The translations under genes were made by a program, and so were the position numbers. Below the pieces are notes generated by a model. That model searched no databases and had not been told where the DNA came from. It saw nothing but the letters and a program-made list of their open reading frames with translations. From the NCBI RefSeq assembly GCF_016899775.1, contig NZ_JACJJE010000009.1, positions 1-64,000 of the forward strand: a stretch of DNA of 64,000 nt, read 5' to 3'. Source of the stretch: Pseudoflavonifractor capillosus. Its GTDB lineage: Bacteria > Bacillota > Clostridia > Oscillospirales > Oscillospiraceae. Of the stretch, positions 24,721 through 32,789 are shown piece after piece (positions within the stretch are counted from its first letter, which is position 1; each line of letters begins with the position of its first letter).

Positions 24721-24786
24721 TCCATTTGAATCCTTCCCGCACCCGCCGGGTTCGGGACACCAATCAAAATCAGGAGGGGCGTATTT

Positions 24787-25875
24787 ATGGAGCATTTCAA
24801 TCCGCTGCTTCGGGGGACCAGCTCTCCCCAGAAATTCATCACCATCGGCGAGATCATGCTGCGGCTCACACCCCCGGACTATGAGAAGATCCGCATGGCC
24901 ACCAGCTTCCAGGCCAGCTATGGCGGCAGCGAGGCCAACATCGCCCTGGCCCTGGCCAATCTGGGCATCGACAGCACCTTCTTCAGCGTAGTCCCCAACA
25001 ACAGCGTGGGCAAGAGCGCCGTGCGCATGCTGCGCAGCAACGACGTCCACTGCACCCCCATGATCCTCTCCACCCAGGAGGAGACCCCCACCCACCGCCT
25101 GGGCACCTACTACCTGGAGACGGGCTACGGCATCCGGCCCAGCAAGGTCACCTATGACCGGATGCACAGCGCCTTCGTGGAGTACGACTACAGCCGGGTG
25201 GACCTGGACGCCCTGCTGGAGGGCTTCGACTGGCTCCACCTCAGCGGCATCACCCCCGCCCTGAGCCCCGGCTGCGCCAGGCTTACTCTGGACTGCCTGA
25301 AGGCGGCCAAGGCCCACGGATTGACGGTCAGCTTTGACGGCAACTTCCGCTCCGCCCTGTGGACCTGGGAGGAGGCCCGGGACTTCTGCACCCAGTGCCT
25401 GCCCTATGTGGACGTGCTGCTGGGCATCGAGCCCTATCACCTGTGGCGGGACGAGGCGGACCACAGCAAGGGGGACTGGAAGGACGGGGTTCCCCTCCAG
25501 CCCAGCTATGAGCAGCAGGAGGAGATCTTCCAGGCCTTCGTGGACCGCTACCCCAACCTCAAGTGCATTGCCCGCCACGTGCGCTACGCCCACAGCGGCA
25601 GTGAGAACAGCCTGAAGGCCTTCATGTGGTACGACGGGCACACCTTTGAGAGCCGTCTGTTCACCTTCACCATCCTGGACCGGGTGGGGGGCGGAGACGC
25701 CTTCGCCAGCGGCCTTATCTACGCCATGATGCACCAGTATAAGCCCATGGACACCCTCAACTTCGCCGTGGCCAGCAGCGCCATCAAGCACACCATCCAC
25801 GGGGACGGCAACATCACCGACGACGCGGACACCATCCGCAGTCTGATGAATATGAACTACGACATCAAGCGGTAA
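24787..25875 (+). CDS. Second PfkB-family kinase, KDG kinase-like paralogue
   Basis: 362 residues. It shares the upstream kinase's frame: GGSEANIALALANLG (~46-60), FDGNFRSALW (183-192), DRVGGGDAF (298-306) with catalytic D304. It carries a ~20-residue N-terminal extension and an insert around 220-250 (WRDEADHSKGDWKDGVPLQ) that the first copy lacks. This suggests a distinct substrate, for example 2-keto-3-deoxygalactonate or a related acid. CAGGAGGGGCG precedes the ATG. A strong terminator follows. Function is inferred from family and context only. Confidence 0.82.
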   Translation: MEHFNPLLRGTSSPQKFITIGEIMLRLTPPDYEKIRMATSFQASYGGSEANIALALANLGIDSTFFSVVPNNSVGKSAVRMLRSNDVHCTPMILSTQEETPTHRLGTYYLETGYGIRPSKVTYDRMHSAFVEYDYSRVDLDALLEGFDWLHLSGITPALSPGCARLTLDCLKAAKAHGLTVSFDGNFRSALWTWEEARDFCTQCLPYVDVLLGIEPYHLWRDEADHSKGDWKDGVPLQPSYEQQEEIFQAFVDRYPNLKCIARHVRYAHSGSENSLKAFMWYDGHTFESRLFTFTILDRVGGGDAFASGLIYAMMHQYKPMDTLNFAVASSAIKHTIHGDGNITDDADTIRSLMNMNYDIKR

Positions 25876-25895
25876 ATCCACATCCGGACCCCAGG

Positions 25896-25933
25896 GGCCT
25901 CCGGCGGGCAGTCTGTCCGCCGGAGGCCTTTTT
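25896..25933 (+). terminator. Terminator of the catabolic operon
   Basis: GGCCTCCGGCGG / CCGCCGGAGGCC perfect 12-bp stem followed by TTTTT. Confidence 0.92.
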
Positions 25934-26110
25934 ATCCTGCATTGTTCCGGGCACCCCGGCGGCTCCCAGAAAATGAAGAATAATTTTACTCTTTCTTTAT
26001 GACAGCTCCGGGAGCAATCCGGAGCAATCTGTGGTATGATACAGAGAAAGACGTCAAACTGGAAAATTTCCTTTTTTACGAAGAACCGTCCGCCTGGAGG
26101 AGGAGCTGCA

Positions 26111-26716
26111 ATGAAGCGAACCATTTTATGCTATGGGGATTCCAACACCTACGGCTATGACCCCCAGTCCCCCCTGGGCGGGCGGTACCCGCCCCAGGTG
26201 CGCTGGCCCGATCAGCTGGCTCTCCTCCGGCCGGACCGGCAGATCGTCAACTTTGGGGAGAACGGCCGGGAGATCCCCCGCCGCCCCTGGGAGGTCCAGC
26301 GCCTGGAGGAGGAGCTGAAGCGCTCCTCCCCCGTGGACGCGGTGGTGATCATGCTGGGCAGCAACGACCTGCTGCAGATGTCCCCGCCCCAGGCGGAGGT
26401 GGTAGTGGATCGGATGCGCGCCCTCCTGGCCTGGCTCCTGGTGCGGCGGGGGCAGTGGGGGGACCAGACGCAATTTCTTCTGGCCGCCCCGCCCCCCATG
26501 CGCCGGGGCGCCTGGGTGGCGGATGAATCCTGGGTGGAGGCCTCCCGCCATCTGGCGGAGCAGTATAGCACTCTGGCCCGGGAACAGGGAATTGCCTTTG
26601 CCGACGGGGGCGCATGGGGGGTGGAGCTGGCCTTTGACGGCGTCCACTTCACCCAGCGGGGCCACCTGGCCTTCGCCCAGGGGATGGACCGGGCGCTGCA
26701 GGCCCTGGGTCTTTAA
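26111..26716 (+). CDS. SGNH/GDSL-family hydrolase
   Basis: 201 residues. The four SGNH blocks are visible: CYGDSNTYGYD (block I, nucleophile Ser ~10), the Gly in FGENGRE (block II), MLGSNDLL (block III), and FDGVHFTQRGH (block V, Asp and His). This group acts as esterase/acyl-hydrolase on carbohydrate esters, lipids or thioesters. It has no signal peptide, so it is cytoplasmic. Members starting 'xILCYGDSNTYGYxP' are usually called arylesterase/acetylhydrolase. ATG 26111 is set by GGAGGAGGAGC. It is not obviously tied to the sugar-acid locus, being separated by a terminator, but deacetylation of sugars is conceivable. Confidence 0.88.
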   Translation: MKRTILCYGDSNTYGYDPQSPLGGRYPPQVRWPDQLALLRPDRQIVNFGENGREIPRRPWEVQRLEEELKRSSPVDAVVIMLGSNDLLQMSPPQAEVVVDRMRALLAWLLVRRGQWGDQTQFLLAAPPPMRRGAWVADESWVEASRHLAEQYSTLAREQGIAFADGGAWGVELAFDGVHFTQRGHLAFAQGMDRALQALGL

Positions 26717-26733
26717 AGTTTACAAACCCGCCC

Positions 26734-26762
26734 TTGTTTCCGCCCAAAAACTCCGGTATAAT
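26734..26762 (+). promoter_or_regulatory. Promoter of the HAD phosphatase gene
   Basis: -35 TTGTTT (26734-26739), 17-bp spacer, -10 TATAAT (26757-26762). Confidence 0.8.
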
Positions 26763-26808
26763 GGGAGACAGCCCGGAGATACCTCTCTGCGGACAAAGGA
26801 GTGAGTTT

Positions 26809-27591
26809 ATGGATCAATTTCGCAACAAGAGCGGCTATATCTGTGATATGGACGGCGTGATCTACCACGGGAACCGTTTGCTGCCCGGCGCCAAGGAGTT
26901 TGTGGAGTGGCTGTACCGGGAGAAGAAGAAATTTTTGTTTTTAACCAACAACAGCGGCAAGACCCCCCGGGAGCTGCAGGACAAGCTCGCCCGCATGGGG
27001 CTGGAGGTGGACGAGCAGCACTTCTACACCAGCGCCCTGGCCACAGCGGAGTTCATCGCCTCTCAGATGCCGGGGGCCAAGGCCTATGTCATCGGGGAGC
27101 CCGGGCTGTACAACGCCCTGTACGACCGGGGCATCACCCTCAGCGACATCAACCCGGACTACGTGGTCATGGGGGAGTCCCCCAACTATAACTACGATGC
27201 CATCTGCAAGGCGGTCCATCTGGTGCAGAAGGGGGCCCGGTTCATCGGGTGCAACTCCGACCTCACCGGCCCCACTGAGGATGGACTGGTCCCCTCCTGC
27301 CGGGCCCTGGTGGCCCCCATTGAGATGGCCACCGGCCAGCAGGCCTACTTCATCGGAAAGCCCAACCCCCTGATGATGCGCACCGGCTTGAAGCTGCTGG
27401 GGGTCCACTCCCAGGACGCCGCCATCATCGGCGACCGGATGGACACCGACATTGTGGCCGGCATTGAGAGCGGCCTGGACACCCTGCTGGTCCTCTCCGG
27501 CGTCACCACCCGGGAGGAGATGGAGCGGTTCCCCTACCGGCCCCGCCTGATCCTCAACGGGGTGGGCGAGATCCCGCCTGGAGAGGCCTGA
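26809..27591 (+). CDS. HAD-superfamily class IIA phosphatase (NagD/AraL-like)
   Basis: 260 residues. HAD motif I is DMDGVIYHG (nucleophile Asp ~13), motif II is FLTNNSG, motif III lysine is in GKPNPLMM, motif IV is IGDRMDTDI. The class IIA cap lies between motifs II and III (~70-170). The family dephosphorylates sugar phosphates or nucleotides; NagD uses UMP, and AraL and p-nitrophenyl phosphatases are promiscuous. ATG 26809 follows AAAGGAGTGAG. It is monocistronic between its own promoter and terminator. Confidence 0.9.
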   Translation: MDQFRNKSGYICDMDGVIYHGNRLLPGAKEFVEWLYREKKKFLFLTNNSGKTPRELQDKLARMGLEVDEQHFYTSALATAEFIASQMPGAKAYVIGEPGLYNALYDRGITLSDINPDYVVMGESPNYNYDAICKAVHLVQKGARFIGCNSDLTGPTEDGLVPSCRALVAPIEMATGQQAYFIGKPNPLMMRTGLKLLGVHSQDAAIIGDRMDTDIVAGIESGLDTLLVLSGVTTREEMERFPYRPRLILNGVGEIPPGEA

Positions 27592-27601
27592 ATATTCTCC
27601 G

Positions 27602-27633
27602 CAGCCCTTGGAGCCTCCAGGGGCTGTTTTTTT
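27602..27633 (+). terminator. Terminator after the HAD phosphatase
   Basis: CAGCCCTTGGA / TCCAGGGGCTG, loop GCC, then TTTTTTT. Confidence 0.92.
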
Positions 27634-27738
27634 CGGCCCTAACCTGCGTTCCCGCCTCCGCCGGGGGCGGGAACGCCAAGAAAAGATTTTTCCAGAAATG
27701 TAAGGCAAACGTGGAAGTCTTATTTTAGGAAAACAGAG

Positions 27739-27766
27739 TTGACAGCCGAATGAAACGCGCTATAAT
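27739..27766 (+). promoter_or_regulatory. Promoter of the MarR-ABC exporter operon
   Basis: -35 TTGACA (27739-27744), 16-bp spacer, -10 TATAAT (27761-27766). Confidence 0.85.
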
Positions 27767-27782
27767 AAAGTCATCCCGTATT

Positions 27783-27796
27783 ATTGATATATCAAT
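27783..27796. promoter_or_regulatory. Probable MarR operator
   Basis: ATTGATATATCAAT, a perfect 14-bp palindrome just after the -10, with a further ATTGATAT half-site at 27798. It is placed to let the MarR product repress its own operon. Confidence 0.75.
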
Positions 27797-27828
27797 CATT
27801 GATATGGCAAGAAAAGAGGTTGATTGCT

Positions 27829-28269
27829 GTGCGCTATGCCATCCACACCCTTTTGGCCCGCACCGCCCACGCCCAGCGGAACTATCTGCGGCCCTACCTC
27901 AGGGAGATGGGCCTCTCCCCCGGGCAGCCCAAGGTGCTTCGGTATCTGAGCGAGTTGGGACACAGCAGCCAGCGGGAGCTGGCGGACTGCTGCGACGTGG
28001 ACCCCTCGGCCATCTGCCGGATGCTGGACAGCCTGGAGCGGGGAGGCTTTGTCACCCGCAGCCCCTCCCCCAACGACCGGCGCAGCGGCCAGGTGGAGCT
28101 GACCCAGCAGGGCCGGGACGCCCTGGACGCCTGGGAGGGGCGGTGCAAGGTCATTGAGGAGCAGATGCTCCAGGGCTTCTCCCCGGAGGAGCGCGCCCAG
28201 CTGCGGGACTTTCTGGAGCGGACCTACCGCAACGTGGGGGGACGCGTTCTGGAGGAGGAGACGCCATGA
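27829..28269 (+). CDS. MarR-family transcriptional regulator
   Basis: 146 residues from GTG 27829, nine bases after AAAAGAGG. TTG 27820 is an alternative. The winged helix-turn-helix includes SQRELADCCDVDPSAICRML (~45-64) and wing residues 'RSPSPNDRRSGQVELTQQG', the classic MarR DxRxxxxxLT pattern. It overlaps the first ABC gene by four bases (ATGA). A self-regulated local repressor of the exporter is the likely role, responding to a substrate such as a drug or a toxic acid. Confidence 0.92.
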   Translation: MRYAIHTLLARTAHAQRNYLRPYLREMGLSPGQPKVLRYLSELGHSSQRELADCCDVDPSAICRMLDSLERGGFVTRSPSPNDRRSGQVELTQQGRDALDAWEGRCKVIEEQMLQGFSPEERAQLRDFLERTYRNVGGRVLEEETP

Positions 28270-30011
28270 GAGATCTGCGCGTGATGGCCCGGTACCTGTC
28301 CCCCTGCCGGTGGGATTTTTTCATTGCCATCCTGCTCCTGCTGGTGGAGTGCGGGTTTGAGATGGCCATTCCCCTGCTGATGACGGGGATCATTGACGAC
28401 GGCGTGGCCCTGGGGGATGTGCCCCGCATCTGGAAGCTGGGGGCCGCCATGGCCCTGTGCGCGGGCCTGGCCCTCATCGCCGGATTCATTTACGCCCGGT
28501 TCGCCGCCCGGGCGGCCTACCGCTTCGGCGGGGGGCTGCGGGAGGCGGAGTATGAGAAGCTCCAGAGCTTCGCCTTCTCCAACCTGGACCGGTTCTCCTC
28601 CTCGTCCCTGGTGACCCGGATGACCACCGACGTGACCGTGATGCAGAACGCCATCAACGGCGGCCTGCGCCCCATGGTCCGGGGGCCGGTGATGCTCCTG
28701 CTGGGCATCGGGCTGTCCTTTGCCATGAACGCCAGGCTGGCCCTGGTCTTTGTGATCTGCACCCCGGTTCTGGGGCTCATTCTGGCCCTGATCGTCCGCA
28801 AAGTGAGCCCCCTCTACAGCCGCCAGCAGGCCGCCATGGACCGCCTGAACAGCCGCATCCAGGAGGGGCTCACCGGCATCCGGGCCATCAAGGCCTTCGT
28901 CCGGGGGGAGTACGAGGAGGAGCGCTTCCAGGAGGTGAGCCAGGAGCTCTCCGACGCCAGCCGCACCACCTTTCAAAACGCGGTGCTCAACCTGCCCTTC
29001 TTCCAGCTGGTCATGTACTCCGCCGTGGTGATGATCCTGTGGTTCGGCGGACAACTGATCCTGGCCGGGGAGATGCAGGTGGGGGAGCTCACGGGATTTT
29101 TAAGCTATGTGCTCCAGGTGATGAACTCCCTGATGATGATCTCCAACGTGTTTCTCCTCCTCACCCGCTCCCTCACCAGCGCCCACCGCATCGGCCAGGT
29201 GCTGGAGGAGGCCCCCGACCTGGAGGAGCCGGAGGACCCGGTTCAGGAGGTGCCCGACGGGAGCATCGACTTCGACTGCGTGTCCTTCCAGTACCAGGCG
29301 GGCTCGAAAAAATACGCCCTGCGGGATGTGGAGCTCCACATCCGGGCGGGGGAGACGGTGGGCATCCTGGGGGGCACCGGCTCGGCCAAGAGCACCCTGG
29401 TTCAGCTGATCCCACGGCTGTACGACGCCACTGTGGGGACGGTCCGGGTGGGCGGCCGGGACGTGCGGGAGTACGACCTGAAGGCCCTCCGGGACGCGGT
29501 GGGCATCGTCTTGCAGAAAAACGTGCTCTTCTCGGGCACCATCCGAGACAACCTGAAGTGGGGCGACCCGGAGGCGGACGACGACACCCTGTGGGCCGCC
29601 TGCCGGGCGGCCTGTGCCGACGAGTTTCTGGAGCGGATGCCCAAGGGGCTGGACACCGACCTGGGCCAGGGGGGCGTCAACGTCTCCGGCGGCCAGAAGC
29701 AGCGGCTGTGCATCGCCCGGACCCTGCTGAAGCGGCCCAAGGTGCTCATCTTTGACGACTCCACCAGCGCGGTGGACACCGCCACCGAGGGGAAGATCCG
29801 CCGGGCCCTGGCCCAGCGGACGGACGTGACCAAGCTGATTATCGCCCAGCGCCTCACCTCGGTGATGGACGCCGACCAGATCGTCATTCTGGAGGACGGG
29901 CGGGTCCACGCGGTGGGCACCCATGCCCAGCTCCTGGCCAACGACCCCATTTACCAGGAGATCTACCATTCCCAGATGAGAGGAGGGGACCAGGATGGCC
30001 AGAGTTTATAG
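28266..30011 (+). CDS. ABC exporter half-transporter with degenerate nucleotide site (heterodimer subunit A)
   Basis: 581 residues: six-helix transmembrane domain (~1-310) plus nucleotide-binding domain (~335-581). Walker A is GGTGSAKST (369-377) with Ala where Gly is usual. The signature VSGGQ (473-477) is canonical. Walker B ends LIFDDS with Asp498 in place of the catalytic Glu, and the switch region reads AQRL with Gln528 in place of His. This is the pattern of the non-hydrolysing subunit in heterodimeric exporters (BmrCD, LmrCD, TM287/288 type). It overlaps marR by four bases and the next subunit by 17. The substrate is unknown; lipids or drugs are usual. Confidence 0.93.
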   Translation: MRDLRVMARYLSPCRWDFFIAILLLLVECGFEMAIPLLMTGIIDDGVALGDVPRIWKLGAAMALCAGLALIAGFIYARFAARAAYRFGGGLREAEYEKLQSFAFSNLDRFSSSSLVTRMTTDVTVMQNAINGGLRPMVRGPVMLLLGIGLSFAMNARLALVFVICTPVLGLILALIVRKVSPLYSRQQAAMDRLNSRIQEGLTGIRAIKAFVRGEYEEERFQEVSQELSDASRTTFQNAVLNLPFFQLVMYSAVVMILWFGGQLILAGEMQVGELTGFLSYVLQVMNSLMMISNVFLLLTRSLTSAHRIGQVLEEAPDLEEPEDPVQEVPDGSIDFDCVSFQYQAGSKKYALRDVELHIRAGETVGILGGTGSAKSTLVQLIPRLYDATVGTVRVGGRDVREYDLKALRDAVGIVLQKNVLFSGTIRDNLKWGDPEADDDTLWAACRAACADEFLERMPKGLDTDLGQGGVNVSGGQKQRLCIARTLLKRPKVLIFDDSTSAVDTATEGKIRRALAQRTDVTKLIIAQRLTSVMDADQIVILEDGRVHAVGTHAQLLANDPIYQEIYHSQMRGGDQDGQSL

Positions 30012-31851
30012 CGGAAAGCGCCCCCAGAACCTGAAGCGGACCCTGGGGGCGGTCTCCCGGTACCTGGGGCGGCACCGGGTCCTCATCGCGCTGGTGGCCG
30101 TGCTGGCCGCCCTCAGCGCCTCCGCCAACCTGCTGGGGACCTACATGATCCGTCCCATCGTCAACCAGGTGGTGGCCCGGGGCAGCGTATCCGGCCTGAT
30201 GGCCGGCGTGGGCGTCACGGCGGCCATCTACGCCGTGGGCGTTCTGTCCACCCTGGGCTACACCCAGATCATGGTGCGGGCAGCCCAGAAAATTCTCCTG
30301 GACATCCGCCGGGACCTGTACCACCGGCTCCAGACCCTCCCCCTGCGCTTCTTTGACCAGAACCGGAAGGGGGACCTGATGAGCCTGTTCACCAACGACG
30401 TGGACACCATCTCCGACGCCCTGAACAACAGCTTCGCCGTGGTCATCCAGAGCATGGTCCAGCTGTTCGGGATGGTGCTGCTGCTGTTCCTCCTCAACTG
30501 GAGGCTGTCCATCCTGGTCCTGGTGGGCTACGGGGTGATGTTTGCCTACATCCGCTACAGCAGTAAGCGCAGCAAGTTCTACTTCGACCGCCAGCAGGAG
30601 CACCTGGGCAGCCTGGACGGCTACATCGAGGAGATGACCGCCGGACAGAAGGTGGTCAAGGTGTTCAGCCACGAGCCGGCCAATCTCTCCGGCTTCCGGG
30701 CGCGGAACCAGGCCCTCCAGGAGGCGGGCTCCCGTGCCCAGGCCTACGCCGCCACCATGATCCCCGCGGTGGTGACCATCTCCTACTTCAACTACGCCAT
30801 CATCGCGGTGCTGGGGGGACTGATGGTGCTCAACGGCCAGTCCGACCTGGGCAGTCTGGCCAGCTATTTGGTCTTTGTGCGCCAGTCCGCCATGCCCATC
30901 AACCAGCTGACCCAGCAGGGCAACTTCCTCCTGGTGGCCCTGGCCGGCGCCGAGCGCATCTTCCGCACCATGGAGGAGGAGCCCGAGGTGGACCGGGGCG
31001 CTGTGGAGCTGGTACGGGTGCGCCAGGAGGGGGACGGGACGCTGACCCCCTGCCGGGAGTCCACCGGCCGCTGGGCCTGGCGGGACTCCGCCCGGCCGTC
31101 GGCCCCTCTCGTTCCCCTGCGGGGGGACGTGCGGTTCGACCATGTCACCTTCGGCTATGAGCCGGGGCAGACCGTTCTGCGGGACCTGAGCCTCTATGCC
31201 AAGCCCGGACACAAGATCGCCTTTGTGGGCTCCACCGGGGCGGGCAAGACCACCATCACCAACCTCATCAATCGCTTCTACGACGTGACCGGCGGGACCA
31301 TCACCTACGACGGCATCGACGTGCGGGACATCCGCAAGGACGACCTGCGCCGCAGTCTGGGCATCGTCCTCCAGGACACCCACCTGTTTACCGGCACCGT
31401 GGCGGACAACATCCGCTTCGGCAAACTGGACGCCACCCAGGAGGAGGTGGAGCGGGCCGCCCGCATTGCCAACGCCCACTCCTTCATCAGCCGCCTGCCC
31501 CAGGGGTACGACACCATGGTCACCGGGGACGGGGCTAACCTGTCCCAGGGCCAGCGGCAGCTGCTGGCCATCGCCCGGGCCGCCGTGGCCGATCCCCCGG
31601 TGCTCATTCTGGACGAGGCCACCTCCTCCATCGACACCCGCACCGAGGCCCTGATTGAAAAGGGCATGGACGCCCTGATGGAGGGGCGCACTGTGTTCGT
31701 CATCGCCCACCGTCTGTCCACCGTGCGCAACGCCAATGTGATTCTGGTTCTGGAGCACGGGGAGGTGGTGGAGCGGGGGAGCCACCAGGACCTGCTTGCC
31801 CAGAGGGGGGAGTATTACCAGCTCTACCACGGGATGTTCGAGCTGTCCTGA
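29995..31851 (+). CDS. ABC exporter half-transporter with canonical ATPase site (heterodimer subunit B)
   Basis: 618 residues: transmembrane domain (~20-330), then a ~40-residue insert of low conservation rich in Arg, Glu and Ser (~340-378), then the nucleotide-binding domain. Walker A is GSTGAGKTT, Walker B is LILDEATSS with catalytic Glu, and the switch is AHRLST. Its signature LSQGQ is non-canonical (LSGGQ expected), which complements the degenerate Walker B of its partner. One full and one dead site are therefore expected. The ATG lies inside the end of subunit A, behind GAGAGGAGG. Confidence 0.93.
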   Translation: MARVYSGKRPQNLKRTLGAVSRYLGRHRVLIALVAVLAALSASANLLGTYMIRPIVNQVVARGSVSGLMAGVGVTAAIYAVGVLSTLGYTQIMVRAAQKILLDIRRDLYHRLQTLPLRFFDQNRKGDLMSLFTNDVDTISDALNNSFAVVIQSMVQLFGMVLLLFLLNWRLSILVLVGYGVMFAYIRYSSKRSKFYFDRQQEHLGSLDGYIEEMTAGQKVVKVFSHEPANLSGFRARNQALQEAGSRAQAYAATMIPAVVTISYFNYAIIAVLGGLMVLNGQSDLGSLASYLVFVRQSAMPINQLTQQGNFLLVALAGAERIFRTMEEEPEVDRGAVELVRVRQEGDGTLTPCRESTGRWAWRDSARPSAPLVPLRGDVRFDHVTFGYEPGQTVLRDLSLYAKPGHKIAFVGSTGAGKTTITNLINRFYDVTGGTITYDGIDVRDIRKDDLRRSLGIVLQDTHLFTGTVADNIRFGKLDATQEEVERAARIANAHSFISRLPQGYDTMVTGDGANLSQGQRQLLAIARAAVADPPVLILDEATSSIDTRTEALIEKGMDALMEGRTVFVIAHRLSTVRNANVILVLEHGEVVERGSHQDLLAQRGEYYQLYHGMFELS

Positions 31852-31860
31852 GCCACAGGC

Positions 31861-32071
31861 TGTCGAAAAAGTCCAGGGACTTTCCCAACAGCCTGCAAAA
31901 TGCCGTTGCTTTCCCGCCGCGCAGCGGCGGAAAAGTCCTCGCTGCGCTCACTGAACGCCTTGTCGTACAAGGTATTCAGGGCATTCGATCCCACTCGAGG
32001 CGGGCTGCCGCCCCCTCGAGTTCCCCCGCTAACACTCGGGCGGATTCGTCTTAACAGAGGTTTTTCGACAA
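31861..32071. repeat. ~210-base intergenic element with inverted TGTCGAAAAA ends
   Basis: It begins TGTCGAAAAA (31861) and ends TTTTTCGACA (32061-32070). Inside are further inverted segments: a CCGCCGCGCAGCGGCGG hairpin, CTTGTCGTACAAG, and an ACTCGAG...CTCGAGT hairpin (31993-32021). No gene is seen. It resembles a miniature inverted-repeat element or a large structured terminator. Confidence 0.6.
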
Positions 32072-32074
32072 ACG

Positions 32075-32115
32075 GAGGCCCCGGGACATGCGCAGCACGC
32101 GTGTCCCGGGGCCTC
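32075..32115 (-). terminator. Hairpin after the AlbA_2 gene
   Basis: GAGGCCCCGGGACA / TGTCCCGGGGCCTC, a perfect 14-bp stem 10 bases beyond the minus-strand stop, with only a weak T tract. Confidence 0.6.
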
Positions 32116-32125
32116 TCTGTGCGGT

Positions 32126-32602
32126 TTACTTCTTCGACAGGGCCTCCCGGTCCTGGAGCATGGCCTCCACCTCCCGGCGGGGACAGCGGTAGTCCCCCTC
32201 CCCCCGGCGGTAGTAGGTGCCGGTGTAGGGGTCCTGGCCGATGTACACGGGCCGGTCCTTGGCCGGGGCCCGGGGGACGAAGATGGCCACCACCTCATTG
32301 CGGCCATTCTTCAAAATCTGCACGTCCTCCTCCCGGAGCAGGTTGACGCTGACCACGCTCCGATCCCGGACCATGGACCAGAACTCCTCCACTAGCTCCT
32401 CCGGGTCAAAGAGGGGGACCGAGTAGAGGGAGCCATCCCCCTTGTCCTCCGCCACCCCCAGGAGAATCACGCCCCCCAAGGTGTTTGCAAAGGCGGAGTA
32501 GGTCTCCCACAGGCTCTGGGGCAGGCCGCCCTGGGCCCGCTTGGCCTCAATGCGGTTGTCCTCCCGGTACTCCTCCAAAAATTCCAAATGCTCCAGGGCC
32601 AT
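32126..32602 (-). CDS. Stand-alone AlbA_2 (Schlafen-like) domain protein
   Basis: 158 residues that are essentially one AlbA_2 domain. The signature is REDNRIEAKRA (E-x-K) followed by WETYSAFANTLGGVILLGV (~35-54), then a conserved end 'PVYIGQDPYTGTYYRRGEGDYRC'. AlbA_2 usually forms the N-terminal part of longer putative transcriptional regulators or helicases. Here the C-terminal wHTH/ATPase part is missing. Nucleic-acid binding is inferred. ATG 32602 follows GGAGGGAGG. It is the only accessory gene between the ABC exporter and cca and lies next to the inverted-repeat element. Confidence 0.8.
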   Translation of the reverse strand: MALEHLEFLEEYREDNRIEAKRAQGGLPQSLWETYSAFANTLGGVILLGVAEDKGDGSLYSVPLFDPEELVEEFWSMVRDRSVVSVNLLREEDVQILKNGRNEVVAIFVPRAPAKDRPVYIGQDPYTGTYYRRGEGDYRCPRREVEAMLQDREALSKK

Positions 32603-32721
32603 GGGGCCTCCCTCCAATCCAGATTGTAAATTGTTTTGAAAAAATCCAGTTCGTTTTCCAAAAAGCCGTCTTTTCCCCGCTCCGCCTCGGCTTCTGGCGG
32701 AACCGCCTCCCAGGACGGGCA

Positions 32722-32749
32722 TTGACTTCCCTGATAAATTTGCTATCAT
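32722..32749 (+). promoter_or_regulatory. Promoter of cca
   Basis: -35 TTGACT (32722-32727), 16-bp spacer, -10 TATCAT (32744-32749). Confidence 0.65.
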
Positions 32750-32789
32750 AACAGTAAAAGTACGACCCCATTAGAGAGGAGGAGCCACG

